From NCBI GenBank assembly GCA_947451475.1, contig CANFZC010000005.1, positions 1-64,000 of the forward strand: a stretch of DNA of 64,000 nucleotides, in the 5' to 3' direction. Below, in pieces: positions 17,162 to 26,772 of this stretch. The notes under the pieces are model-generated. The model was not told the origin of the DNA, did no database searches, and saw only the letters and a list, made by a program, of their open reading frames with translations. Position numbers and translations under genes: made by a program. Positions within the stretch are counted from its first letter, which is position 1. Each line of letters begins with the position of its first letter. The stretch is from Flavobacteriaceae bacterium. Lineage in GTDB: Bacteria > Bacteroidota > Bacteroidia > Flavobacteriales > Flavobacteriaceae.

Positions 17162-17271
17162 CTATTTTGCTTCCTTTTTTATCGGAAAAAACAATATCTT
17201 TACATTTTTAACGTTTATGACGAGTAGCCTCGATAGTATCGAGACGACCAACATATATTTACCAATAAAAT

Positions 17272-18462
17272 ATGGCTTGTACAAGTTGTTCAACATCTGA
17301 TGGCGGTGCGCCTAAAGGATGCAAAAATAATGGGACTTGCGGCACCGATAGCTGCAACAAATTAACCGTTTTCGATTGGCTTTCTAATATGAGTTTGCCC
17401 AATGGAGAAGCGCCTTTCGATTGTATCGAAGTGCGTTTTAAAAACGGAAGGAAAGAGTTTTACCGTAACACCGAAAAACTAACCTTAAGTATTGGTGATG
17501 TAGTCGCTACCGAAGCTTCCCCTGGCCATGATGTGGGTATCGTTACGCTTACAGGCGAATTGGTAAAAATCCAGATGAAGAAAAAAGGGGTAAACCATAC
17601 CAGTCCCGAAATACCTAAAGTGTACCGCAAAGCTTCTCAAAGGGACATTGATATTTGGAGTGATTCCCGTGACAAGGAAGAACCTATGAAAGTTAAAGCG
17701 CGTGAATTAGCGATAGCCCATAAACTCGAAATGAAAATTTCTGATATAGAATTTCAAGGAGACGGTTCTAAAGTTACCTTCTACTATACCGCTAACGATC
17801 GTGTCGATTTTAGACTTTTGATTAAAGACTACGCACGCGAATTCAGCACCCGTATTGAAATGAAACAAGTAGGGTTCCGTCAAGAGGCTTCTCGTTTAGG
17901 AGGTATCGGTTCGTGTGGGAGAGAATTGTGTTGTTCAACATGGCTAACCGATTTCAGAAGTGTTAATACTTCGGCTGCTCGTTACCAACAGTTATCTTTA
18001 AACCCACAAAAACTAGCAGGTCAATGTGGTAAACTAAAATGTTGTCTGAATTATGAATTAGACACCTACATGGATGCCCTTAAAGATTTTCCTGACTTTG
18101 AAACGAAATTAAAAACCGAAAAAGGAGATGCTGTTTGCCAAAAACAAGATATTTTCAAAGGATTAATGTGGTTTGCTTATTTTGACAATTTTGCCAATTG
18201 GCATGTATTAAATATAGAACAAGTAAAGGAAATTGTAGCGCAAAACAAAAAAGGAATAAAGGTTAGTTCCCTTGAAGACTATGCTATTGAAACCGTTTCA
18301 GAACCAGAAAAAGATTTCAATAACGCTATGGGACAAGAGAGTTTAACGCGTTTTGACCAACCTAGAAACAAAAAGAAGAACAATAATAAAAATAGAAAGC
18401 GTAAACCCTTTGGCGCTGATAAAAAACCATCATCTGACAACAGAAATGAGCCTAAAAAGTAA
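17272..18462 (+). CDS. ricT: PSP1/RicT family protein
   Basis: 'GGIGSCGRELCCSTWLTDFRSVNTSAARYQQLSLNPQKLAGQCGKLKCCLNYELDTY' is the PSP1/RicT signature; Cys-rich N-terminus. Confidence 0.9.
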   Translation: MACTSCSTSDGGAPKGCKNNGTCGTDSCNKLTVFDWLSNMSLPNGEAPFDCIEVRFKNGRKEFYRNTEKLTLSIGDVVATEASPGHDVGIVTLTGELVKIQMKKKGVNHTSPEIPKVYRKASQRDIDIWSDSRDKEEPMKVKARELAIAHKLEMKISDIEFQGDGSKVTFYYTANDRVDFRLLIKDYAREFSTRIEMKQVGFRQEASRLGGIGSCGRELCCSTWLTDFRSVNTSAARYQQLSLNPQKLAGQCGKLKCCLNYELDTYMDALKDFPDFETKLKTEKGDAVCQKQDIFKGLMWFAYFDNFANWHVLNIEQVKEIVAQNKKGIKVSSLEDYAIETVSEPEKDFNNAMGQESLTRFDQPRNKKKNNNKNRKRKPFGADKKPSSDNRNEPKK

Positions 18463-18937
18463 CAGCTTTATTCTCTTGCTAGTAGCTGCAATAGTACTGA
18501 TGTCTTGCGACAAGAAGAGAGTTTTTGACGAATATAAATCAGTGGGTGCTGCCTGGAATAAAGACAGTGTGGTGACTTTTGAACTGCCTCAGCTGGATGC
18601 CAAAAAAGTATACAATCTGTATGTCAACGTTAGAGACAATGATGCTTATCCTTACAACAATATGTTTTTGATAGTGTCATTAGAACATCCAAACAAAAAG
18701 ATTAAAGTAGACACCCTAGAATATCAAATGACCAATCCTGATGGCACACTTCTTGGAGATGGCTTTTCGGACATTAAAGAAAACAAGTTGTTTTACAAAG
18801 ACAAACAACAATTTACCCAAAAAGGTATTTATAAAATACACATCAAACAAGCCGTTAGACAAACCGGGAAAATAGAAGGCGTAGCTGCTTTAGCCGGAAT
18901 AACGGATGTTGGTTTTAGAATCGAATCTACAGAGTAA
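18446..18937 (+). CDS. gldH: Gliding motility lipoprotein GldH
   Basis: In-frame ATG at 18446 gives MSLKSNSFILLLVAAIVLMSCDKKRVFDEYKSVGAAWNKDSVVTFELPQLD (lipobox LMSC), resembling GldH; overlaps the ricT 3' end by 17 nt; the track start at 18353 is over-extended. Confidence 0.88.
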   Translation: MSLKSNSFILLLVAAIVLMSCDKKRVFDEYKSVGAAWNKDSVVTFELPQLDAKKVYNLYVNVRDNDAYPYNNMFLIVSLEHPNKKIKVDTLEYQMTNPDGTLLGDGFSDIKENKLFYKDKQQFTQKGIYKIHIKQAVRQTGKIEGVAALAGITDVGFRIESTE

Positions 18938-18942
18938 ACGAT

Positions 18943-21255
18943 ATGGCACAAAAGAATACTACAGCAACCGTCAAAGACATCAACTATTACAAAAATAAAT
19001 TTTGGAAGTTGTTTTTCTATGGCCTTGGCGTCATGATATTGTTTTTCACTTTGGCGTCATGGGGCTTTTTTGGAAGTATGCCTTCGTTTGAAGATTTAGA
19101 AAACCCTGAATCCAACTTAGCCACCGAAGTAATTTCTTCTGACGGTGTTACAATTGGGAAGTTTTATAATGAAAACCGAACCCCTATTAAATATGAAGAT
19201 TTACCACAAAGTTTGGTTAAAGCTTTAGTGGCTACCGAAGATGAACGCTTCTATGAACATTCGGGTATTGATGCAAGAAGAACCTTTGGGGCCGCTTTAA
19301 AATTAGGTTCTAATGGAGGAGCAAGTACGTTAACCCAACAATTAGCTAAATTATTATTCCATGGTGAAGGTTCAAGTTTTAAACCCTTCCGTATCATCCA
19401 AAAGGTGAAAGAGTGGATTATTGCCATTAAACTAGAACGACAATACACTAAAAACGAAATCATCGCCATGTACCTCAACAAGGCAGATTTTGTCAATACA
19501 GCGGTTGGAATTCGTTCCGCCTCTAAAGTATATTTTGGAAAAGAACCCCGAGATTTAACCGTTGATGAAGCGGCAATGTTTGTGGGTATGTTGAAAAACC
19601 CATCGCTTTTCAATCCGCTTCGCCGTATCGAAAAAGTTCGTGCTAGAAGAAATACGGTACTAGGTCAAATGGTACGTAATCATATATTAGACGCTCAAAC
19701 TAAAGATTCTTTAGCGCGCCAACCTATCGTACTGCACTTTCATCCCGAAAGCCATAAAGAAGGAACCGCTACCTACTTCCGCGAATTCTTGCGCGAATAC
19801 ATGAAAAACTGGGCTAAAGAAAACAAGAAACCCGACGGCAGTGATTGGGACATCTATAGTGATGGATTGAAAATCTATACTACCATCGATTCCAAAATTC
19901 AAGAACACGCCGAAGAAGCTGTTGGTGCCCATATGAAGAATCTTCAACAAGAATTCTTCTCCCAGCAAAAAGACAACAAGAACGCCCCTTTCGTTAATAT
20001 TACAGAGGCCGAAACCAAAGCCATTATGGATAAGGCCATGAAGTCTTCTGAACGTTGGCGCGTTATGAAAGATTTAGAAAAAACAGATGAAGAAATAGTA
20101 GCTTCTTTTAGTGTTAAAAGCAAAATGAAGATCTTTTCATGGAAAGGCGAGATTGACACCACTATGACTCCCATTGACTCTATTCGATATTATAAACACT
20201 TCTTGCAAGCTGGTTTAATGTCCATGGAGCCCCAAACGGGACACATCAAAGCTTGGGTTGGCGGTATTGACTATAAGTATTTCCAATACGATCACGTTGG
20301 ACAAGGTGCCCGCCAAGTAGGTTCTACATTCAAACCTTTTGTATATGCAACCGCCATTGAACAATTAGGTATGTCTCCTTGTGATACTATTATTGACGGA
20401 CCCTTTATGATTCACAAAGGACGCCACAACGTTACTGAGGATTGGGAGCCTAAAAACTCCGACCGTCAATACCGCGGTATGGTCACCTTGAAAAAAGCAC
20501 TAGCCTTATCCATCAATACGGTTTCGGCCAAATTGATTGACAAAACCGGCCCCGAGGCAGTAGTGACTATGACTAAAAAACTTGGGGTAAAATCAGAAAT
20601 TCCAGCGCAACCTTCGATTGCACTAGGGGCAGTAGACATTACTGTCGAAGATATGGTAGCTGCCTATAGTACGTTTGCCAATCAAGGTGTCTATGTGAAA
20701 CCACAATTCATCAGCCGCATCGAAGATAAAAACGGAGTGGTATTATATGAACCCGTACCTGAGACACGTGATGTCTTGAATAAAGACATTGCTTATGCCG
20801 TAATCAAATTGCTTGAAGGGGTAACCGAAAGTGGTTCTGGAGTACGTTTAAGAACTCAAGGAGGAGGTAGCGGTGACAACCGTTGGACCGGATATCCCTA
20901 CATGTTTACCAATCCGATTGCTGGTAAAACAGGTACTTCTCAGAACCAATCAGACGGTTGGTTTATTGGAATGGTACCCAATCTAGTGACTGGCGTTTGG
21001 GTAGGTTGTGAAGACCGTTCAGCTCGTTTCAAAGGAATCACTTATGGACAAGGGGCTACTGCAGCCTTACCTATTTGGGGCTATATGATGAAAAAATGTT
21101 ACGAAGACAAAGACTTACAAATATCAAAAGATGCTTTCCAACGACCGGATAATCTGTCGATTAGAGTAGATTGTTATGAACGTAAAAAAGATACAATAGC
21201 CGATTCAACCGCAGTTCCTGGAGAAGAACAAAATACCGATGAGTTTGGATTATAA
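18943..21255 (+). CDS. Penicillin-binding protein 1A (transglycosylase/transpeptidase)
   Basis: GT51 'ATEDERFYEHSGIDARRTFGAALKLGSNGGASTLTQQLAKLLF', transpeptidase 'GSTFKPFVYATAIE' and 'GKTGTSQNQSDGWF'. Confidence 0.96.
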   Translation: MAQKNTTATVKDINYYKNKFWKLFFYGLGVMILFFTLASWGFFGSMPSFEDLENPESNLATEVISSDGVTIGKFYNENRTPIKYEDLPQSLVKALVATEDERFYEHSGIDARRTFGAALKLGSNGGASTLTQQLAKLLFHGEGSSFKPFRIIQKVKEWIIAIKLERQYTKNEIIAMYLNKADFVNTAVGIRSASKVYFGKEPRDLTVDEAAMFVGMLKNPSLFNPLRRIEKVRARRNTVLGQMVRNHILDAQTKDSLARQPIVLHFHPESHKEGTATYFREFLREYMKNWAKENKKPDGSDWDIYSDGLKIYTTIDSKIQEHAEEAVGAHMKNLQQEFFSQQKDNKNAPFVNITEAETKAIMDKAMKSSERWRVMKDLEKTDEEIVASFSVKSKMKIFSWKGEIDTTMTPIDSIRYYKHFLQAGLMSMEPQTGHIKAWVGGIDYKYFQYDHVGQGARQVGSTFKPFVYATAIEQLGMSPCDTIIDGPFMIHKGRHNVTEDWEPKNSDRQYRGMVTLKKALALSINTVSAKLIDKTGPEAVVTMTKKLGVKSEIPAQPSIALGAVDITVEDMVAAYSTFANQGVYVKPQFISRIEDKNGVVLYEPVPETRDVLNKDIAYAVIKLLEGVTESGSGVRLRTQGGGSGDNRWTGYPYMFTNPIAGKTGTSQNQSDGWFIGMVPNLVTGVWVGCEDRSARFKGITYGQGATAALPIWGYMMKKCYEDKDLQISKDAFQRPDNLSIRVDCYERKKDTIADSTAVPGEEQNTDEFGL

Positions 21256-21279
21256 CCTTTAGAAATTCTATTACAATTA

Positions 21280-21312
21280 TATCCCGTTTGTGCTTTACAA
21301 GCGGGATATTTT
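21280..21312 (+). terminator. Intrinsic terminator after the PBP1A gene
   Basis: TATCCCGTTTGT-GCTTT-ACAAGCGGGATA-TTTTG, 12-bp stem with one G.U pair. Confidence 0.75.
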
Positions 21313-21431
21313 GTTTTAAAAACGCTATGAAAGTCTTTCCTTTTAAAATGCATCACCTAGAAAATAATTCTTGATAACTTCAAATGTAAATGCTTAAATT
21401 TACATCACAAACACACTAACGAATACACGTT

Positions 21432-22133
21432 ATGATTAATAAAAAAGTAAACTCTGTACAGGAAGCACTGCAGGGTATTGACGACCAAATGACCATCATG
21501 CTAGGAGGGTTTGGCCTTTGTGGCATTCCTGAAAATAGCATAGCCGAATTGGTTAAAAAAGGTACTACAGGACTTACCTGTATTTCAAACAATGCAGGAG
21601 TTGATGATTTCGGATTAGGTCTGCTACTACAAAAAAGACAAATCAAAAAAATGATATCTTCCTATGTAGGAGAGAACGCTGAATTTGAACGCCAAATGCT
21701 TTCTGGAGAACTTGATGTTGAATTAACTCCTCAGGGAACTCTAGCCGAAAAATGCCGTGCTGCTCAAGCAGGTATTCCTGCTTTCTTCACTCCGGCCGGT
21801 TATGGCACCGAAGTAGCAGAAGGCAAAGAGGTCCGTGAATTCAATGGCAAAATGCACATCATGGAACTAGCCTACCAAGCCGACTTTTCCATCGTAAAAG
21901 CATGGAAAGGCGATGAAGCGGGCAACTTAATATTTAAAGGAACTGCTCGTAATTTCAATCCGTGTATGGCCGGTGCTGCTAAAATCACCATAGCCGAAGT
22001 AGAGGAACTAGTTCCCGCCGGAACGTTAGACCCTAACCAAATCCACATCCCGGGAATCATGGTGCAACGCATCTTCCAAGGAGAGAAGTTTGAAAAGAGA
22101 ATTGAGCAACGTACCACCCGTAAAAGAGACTAA
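21432..22133 (+). CDS. scoA: 3-oxoacid CoA-transferase subunit A
   Basis: '[42 protein letters not shown]'; paired with subunit B. Confidence 0.92.
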   Translation: MINKKVNSVQEALQGIDDQMTIMLGGFGLCGIPENSIAELVKKGTTGLTCISNNAGVDDFGLGLLLQKRQIKKMISSYVGENAEFERQMLSGELDVELTPQGTLAEKCRAAQAGIPAFFTPAGYGTEVAEGKEVREFNGKMHIMELAYQADFSIVKAWKGDEAGNLIFKGTARNFNPCMAGAAKITIAEVEELVPAGTLDPNQIHIPGIMVQRIFQGEKFEKRIEQRTTRKRD

Positions 22134-22135
22134 TC

Positions 22136-22792
22136 ATGGCTTTAGATAAAAACGACATCGCAAAACGAATTGCCAAAGAAGTAAAAGACAAGTACTTTGT
22201 GAATCTTGGAATAGGAATTCCAACCTTGGTAGCCAATTATGTTCGCCACGATATTTCAGTTGAGTTTCAAAGTGAAAACGGCGTTTTAGGTATGGGTCCT
22301 TTTCCTTTTGAAGGAGAAGAAGACGCTGATTTAATCAATGCAGGAAAACAAACCATTACAACTTTACCTGGGGCAAGTTTCTTTGACTCGGCGTTCAGTT
22401 TTGGAATGATCCGCAGTCAAAAGGTAGATTTGACCATACTTGGTGCTATGGAAGTAGCGGAGAATGGCGATATAGCCAACTGGAAAATACCAGGTAAAAT
22501 GGTCAAAGGTATGGGTGGCGCTATGGATTTAGTAGCCTCTGCCGAAAACATCATAGTAGCTATGATGCATGTGAACAAAGCTGGAGAAAGTAAGATATTA
22601 AAACGTTGTACGTTGCCCCTAACAGGAGTTGGCTGCGTGAAAAAGGTAGTCACTGAATTAGCGGTTTTAGAAATCACGCCTAATGGATTTAAACTTCTGG
22701 AACGTGCTCCGGGTGTAAGCGTGGAACACATCATTGCTTCAACGGAAGCCGAACTGCTTATAGAAGGAGAGATTCCGGAGATGGTAATTTAA
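22136..22792 (+). CDS. scoB: 3-oxoacid CoA-transferase subunit B
   Basis: 'VNLGIGIPTLVANYV', 'SENGVLGMGPFPFEGEEDADLINAGKQTITTLPGASFFDSAFSFGMIR'. Confidence 0.93.
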   Translation: MALDKNDIAKRIAKEVKDKYFVNLGIGIPTLVANYVRHDISVEFQSENGVLGMGPFPFEGEEDADLINAGKQTITTLPGASFFDSAFSFGMIRSQKVDLTILGAMEVAENGDIANWKIPGKMVKGMGGAMDLVASAENIIVAMMHVNKAGESKILKRCTLPLTGVGCVKKVVTELAVLEITPNGFKLLERAPGVSVEHIIASTEAELLIEGEIPEMVI

Positions 22793-22813
22793 TTCCTCCG
22801 CTAAATCAATAAG

Positions 22814-22850
22814 AAAACCACAAAAGTCGACTGAATTTTGTGGTTTTTTT
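22814..22850. terminator. Bidirectional terminator between scoB and the convergent 22867 gene
   Basis: AAAACCACAAAA-GTCGACTGAA-TTTTGTGGTTTTTTT. Confidence 0.8.
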
Positions 22851-22866
22851 GTGGACTACTATTCCT

Positions 22867-23262
22867 TTAGTTTTTTGTTGCCAAATACTCTAGCAACACT
22901 GGTGATGCATTTCCGAAGGTAGGAGCTTGATCGGTAATACTGACAGTCTTCTTTTTATTTAGTTTGTAAACCAAATCAAATTCGGTAGTAAACAAAATTA
23001 TAGACGAAAACGGGTTGTTAATGAATGGTAATAAGCGGTCAAAAGCTGCTTCTATTGGATAAAACTCTACGATCTCTTCTTGTTGGAATTTGAATTTAAG
23101 TTCGAATTGTAATACCTCGTCCGCCACTATAGGGCGAATATAAATATTCATTAACTGAGTATTTCCAATGGTTTTGGCAAAGGTTAATTTGGCAAACGTT
23201 CCATCGGCCAAACTCTCTTTAACTTTGGCATAGAAGACAACAAATGTTTCTGTAAACAGCAT
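22867..23262 (-). CDS. Hypothetical protein encoded just downstream of fumarase
   Basis: 131-aa ORF beginning 1 nt after the fumarase stop on the same strand; no recognised family. Confidence 0.65.
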   Translation of the reverse strand: MLFTETFVVFYAKVKESLADGTFAKLTFAKTIGNTQLMNIYIRPIVADEVLQFELKFKFQQEEIVEFYPIEAAFDRLLPFINNPFSSIILFTTEFDLVYKLNKKKTVSITDQAPTFGNASPVLLEYLATKN

Positions 23263-23263
23263 G

Positions 23264-24871
23264 TTAATGACTTAAATTAGCAAAGAAATCATTTCCTTTG
23301 TCATCAGTAATAATGAAAGCTGGGAAGTCTTTTATGGTAATTTTGCGTACCGCTTCCATACCCAATTCTTCGAAGTCCACAACCTCAACCGAAAGTATAT
23401 TCTCTTTGGCCAATATCGCGGCAGGACCTCCAATAGATCCTAAATAGAATCCGCCGTATTTATGACAGGCATTCATTACCTCTTTACTACGGTTTCCTTT
23501 GGCCAACATGATCATACTACCTCCTGCAGCTTGGAACTCGTCTACATAAACATCCATACGGCCCGCAGTTGTTGGTCCGAAACTACCCGAAGGCATTCCT
23601 TCTGGTGTTTTAGCAGGTCCCGCATAATACACAGGGTGGTTTTTAAAATAGTCGGGCATTGGTTTTCCTGCGTCCAATAATTCTTTAATCTTAGCGTGGG
23701 CGATATCTCTTGCTACAATTAAGGTCCCATTTAATTTTAAACGGGTTTTGATAGGATACTTAGACAATTCAGCCAACACTTCTTTCATTGGTCGGTCTAA
23801 ATTAATTTCTATCGGCGCTTCTAAATGAGGAGCGGATGCAGGTAAAAACTGTTTTGGATTGGTTTCCAATTGCTCTACAAAAATACCGTCCTTGGTTATT
23901 TTTCCTTTAATGTTTCTATCAGCAGAGCAGGATACTCCCATCCCTACTGGACAAGAAGCGGCATGACGTGGTAAGCGAATTACCCGTACATCATGCGTTA
24001 AATATTTCCCGCCAAATTGGGCTCCAATATGGCTTTCTTGACAAATCAATTGCACTCTTTTTTCCCATTCTAAATCACGGAAGGCTTGACCGGCCATGTT
24101 TCCAGTAGTAGGTAAATTGTCGAAATATCCTGCTGAGGCTTTCTTAACGGCGGCCAAATTAGCTTCGGCAGAAGTACCCCCAATAACAATCGCTAAGTGA
24201 TAAGGCGGACAAGCTGAAGTGCCTAAATCCATAATGCGTTCGCGGACGAATTCATCCAACGATTTTTCATTTAGTAATGATTTAGTTTTTTGGTACAAAA
24301 AGGTCTTGTTGGCTGAACCTCCTCCTTTGGCAAGGAATAAAAATTCATATGACGCTCCTTTTTTAGCATAAATATCAATCTGTGCTGGAAGATTCGAACC
24401 GGAGTTCTTTTCTTCAAACATCGAGATGGGAACGATTTGCGAGTAGCGCAGGTTTCGCTTTTGATAGGTGTTGAATATCCCTTTAGAAAGCCACTCTCCA
24501 TCATCGGCACCTGTATATACATTCTCTCCCTTTTTGGCCATTACAATAGCCGTTCCGGTATCCTGACAAGAAGGTAACTCTCCTTCTACAGCTACTACAG
24601 CATTTTGCAATAAATTGTAGGCTACAAACCGATCGTTATCGGTTGCCTCGGGATCATCAAGGATGTTTCTAAGTTTTTGTAAGTGAGTAGCGCGCAACAT
24701 GAAGGATACATCACTCATGGCTGTTTCGGCTAATAATTCTAATCCTTTAGGGTCTACCGTTAGTATTTCTCGGTCTCCCAATTGTTGTACAGAAACATAA
24801 TCAGAAGTGATTTTTTTATAGGTGGTATCGTCTTTGAGAATCGGATACGGATCTTGGTATATAAAGTCCAT
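23264..24871 (-). CDS. Class I (Fe-S) fumarate hydratase
   Basis: '[23 protein letters not shown]', '[23 protein letters not shown]', '[18 protein letters not shown]', '[29 protein letters not shown]'. Confidence 0.95.
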   Translation of the reverse strand: MDFIYQDPYPILKDDTTYKKITSDYVSVQQLGDREILTVDPKGLELLAETAMSDVSFMLRATHLQKLRNILDDPEATDNDRFVAYNLLQNAVVAVEGELPSCQDTGTAIVMAKKGENVYTGADDGEWLSKGIFNTYQKRNLRYSQIVPISMFEEKNSGSNLPAQIDIYAKKGASYEFLFLAKGGGSANKTFLYQKTKSLLNEKSLDEFVRERIMDLGTSACPPYHLAIVIGGTSAEANLAAVKKASAGYFDNLPTTGNMAGQAFRDLEWEKRVQLICQESHIGAQFGGKYLTHDVRVIRLPRHAASCPVGMGVSCSADRNIKGKITKDGIFVEQLETNPKQFLPASAPHLEAPIEINLDRPMKEVLAELSKYPIKTRLKLNGTLIVARDIAHAKIKELLDAGKPMPDYFKNHPVYYAGPAKTPEGMPSGSFGPTTAGRMDVYVDEFQAAGGSMIMLAKGNRSKEVMNACHKYGGFYLGSIGGPAAILAKENILSVEVVDFEELGMEAVRKITIKDFPAFIITDDKGNDFFANLSH

Positions 24872-24926
24872 TTTGAATAAATATTTGAAGCGTAAAGTTA
24901 AGGAAAACTAGAGAAATTATAGCACC

Positions 24927-25091
24927 TTATTTAAAGGAATAAGATAGTAGAATAACCAAAAGTAGCATTATAAATCCCAAAAATGAATTATCGCTTTTTG
25001 CCACTTCATCAATTGATTTTGTGCCAAAATAAAACATCCATTTGGCTATGTTACCAACAAAATGAAACAGCAGATTGCCAAACAACCTCAT
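24927..25091 (-). CDS. Small membrane protein
   Basis: MRLFGNLLFHFVGNIAKWMFYFGTKSIDEVAKSDNSFLGFIMLLLVILLSYSF: hydrophobic C-terminal helix; just downstream of the SpmA/SpmB-type gene. Confidence 0.6.
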   Translation of the reverse strand: MRLFGNLLFHFVGNIAKWMFYFGTKSIDEVAKSDNSFLGFIMLLLVILLSYSFK

Positions 25092-25092
25092 C

Positions 25093-26532
25093 TTAAAAAA
25101 ACCAACTGGCCACAAAAATAGCTGCTAGCACACAGATAAAATCAACTAAAAGCATCGTGCCTAGAGTATAACGTGTGTTTTTCACATTGATGGAACCAAA
25201 GTAAACTGCTATTACATAAAAGGTAGTTTCAGCACTGCATTGGAAAATACAACTTAGTCGACCTGTAAAGGAATCAGGACCAAAGGTACGCATGGAGTCA
25301 ATCATAAACCCACGAGAGCCTCCCGAACTAAAAGGGCGCAACATGGCAACTGGCAAGGAATCAGTTATTGGTTTGCTTACCCCTAAATTGGAAAAGACAA
25401 AGGATAGTCCGTTACTAATAATTTCAAATAAACCACTATTTCTAAAGAAAGAAATGGCTACTAACATCCCTAATACATATGGGAATATTTTCACCCCGGT
25501 TTGTAAACCATTATTGGCTCCACTAACAAATGAGTCAAATATAGTAGTGCTTTGCGTTGTAAACTTTTTCTCGTGTAGGAAGGAAAAGACCAAAGTAAAC
25601 CCAATGATGGCGACCAACATTAAACCAGAAAGATTCCCTGTAAAATAATTTTTACCTATTAAATCTAGTCGGTTAATATAAAATAAGAGCCCGGTTATTG
25701 CTGCAATAATACTCATTAGTGCAACCACTAATGATGCACTTTTAAAATTAATTTTTTGACGAATTCCTACGATTAAAAATGCTGCTATTGTACCTATAAA
25801 AGAAGTAATTATACAGGGTAACATTACATCGGCTGGATTGCTGGCATTCTCAGCGGCTCTATAGCCAATAATTGAAGTTGGAATTAACGTCAGTCCTGCT
25901 GCATGCAAACACATAAACATAATTTGTGCGTCACTGGCCTTGTCTTTTTCAGGATTTAATTCTTGTAAACTCTGCATCGCTTTCAATCCAAAGGGAGTTG
26001 CCGCCGAATCCAATCCAAGGAAATTAGCAGCAAAATTCAATGTCATATAGGAGATTGATTCATGATTTTTAGGAATGGAAGGAAACACCTTTGCAAATAC
26101 AGGACTTAATTTTCTAGCTAATTTTTCGGAAGCCCCCGAAATGATTAACAGCTCCATTAAACCACAGAAAAAGGCCAAGTACGCTATTAGTGGCAAAATC
26201 AAATCCAACAAAGTGTTTTTACAAGTAGGTAATAATCCATCTGATTTTTGCAATCCACTATAAATCTTTACGGTTTTACTTTTAAATACATAAGTTGTAT
26301 CAGCATTTAAAGTATCTCTATTAATTACCATAGTTTGCTCTGGTGCTTTAGCAATACTATCCATCACAAATTTTGGTACTTGATTCAAGTATTTTTCTGA
26401 GATTAAAATTGGGTCATCCTTCTTACCGTTCAATATAAAATCTATAGAATAGCTATTTGCTGTAAACAAACTAAACACTACAAATACAATCGAGCAAATA
26501 AAAATAGTGAGCCAAAATCTACTTAATACCAT
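25093..26532 (-). CDS. Nucleoside-recognition (Gate) domain membrane protein, apparent SpmA-SpmB fusion
   Basis: 'GLMELLIISGASEKLARKLSPVFAKVFPSIPKNHESISYMTLNFAANFLGLDSAATPFGLKAMQSLQ' (SpmA-like) followed by 'SGANNGLQTGVKIFPYVLGMLVAISFFRNSG...RPFSSGGSRGFMIDSMRTFGPDSFTGRLSCIFQCSAETTFYVIAVYFGSINVKNTRYT' (SpmB-like). Confidence 0.85.
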   Translation of the reverse strand: MVLSRFWLTIFICSIVFVVFSLFTANSYSIDFILNGKKDDPILISEKYLNQVPKFVMDSIAKAPEQTMVINRDTLNADTTYVFKSKTVKIYSGLQKSDGLLPTCKNTLLDLILPLIAYLAFFCGLMELLIISGASEKLARKLSPVFAKVFPSIPKNHESISYMTLNFAANFLGLDSAATPFGLKAMQSLQELNPEKDKASDAQIMFMCLHAAGLTLIPTSIIGYRAAENASNPADVMLPCIITSFIGTIAAFLIVGIRQKINFKSASLVVALMSIIAAITGLLFYINRLDLIGKNYFTGNLSGLMLVAIIGFTLVFSFLHEKKFTTQSTTIFDSFVSGANNGLQTGVKIFPYVLGMLVAISFFRNSGLFEIISNGLSFVFSNLGVSKPITDSLPVAMLRPFSSGGSRGFMIDSMRTFGPDSFTGRLSCIFQCSAETTFYVIAVYFGSINVKNTRYTLGTMLLVDFICVLAAIFVASWFF

Positions 26533-26723
26533 AATTGTTTTTTTGGTAAATGTAGCATTTCTCCATTTTGAAATGAAATCTTTTTAGTAATTCACAAGTG
26601 AACATTTAACATAATTTGAATAGGGTCTTTTCTTTTATTATTGTTTTTATAGTATTTGTAATCAAATAATAAACCTTAAGTTCAATAATTGTTAAAATAT
26701 AATCAATGTGCAACAATGATTTA

Positions 26724-26731
26724 TATATTTG
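26724..26731 (+). promoter_or_regulatory. Putative TAnnTTTG promoter element (TATATTTG) for the S8 protease
   Basis: TATATTTG 41 nt upstream of the ATG at 26773. Confidence 0.5.
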
Positions 26732-26772
26732 CCTTCATCAAAAATAAAACCAACCAAATTATTACTCTATAA

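Noticed and set aside
19251-20174. Minus-strand ORFs (120, 85, 76 aa) within the PBP1A gene
   Set aside because: Antisense to a strongly supported CDS.
22417-22734. 105-aa minus-strand ORF in scoB
   Set aside because: Antisense shadow of the CoA-transferase beta subunit.
25292-25648. 118-aa plus-strand ORF in the SpmA/SpmB-type gene
   Set aside because: Antisense shadow; hydrophilic composition fits the complement of a membrane protein.
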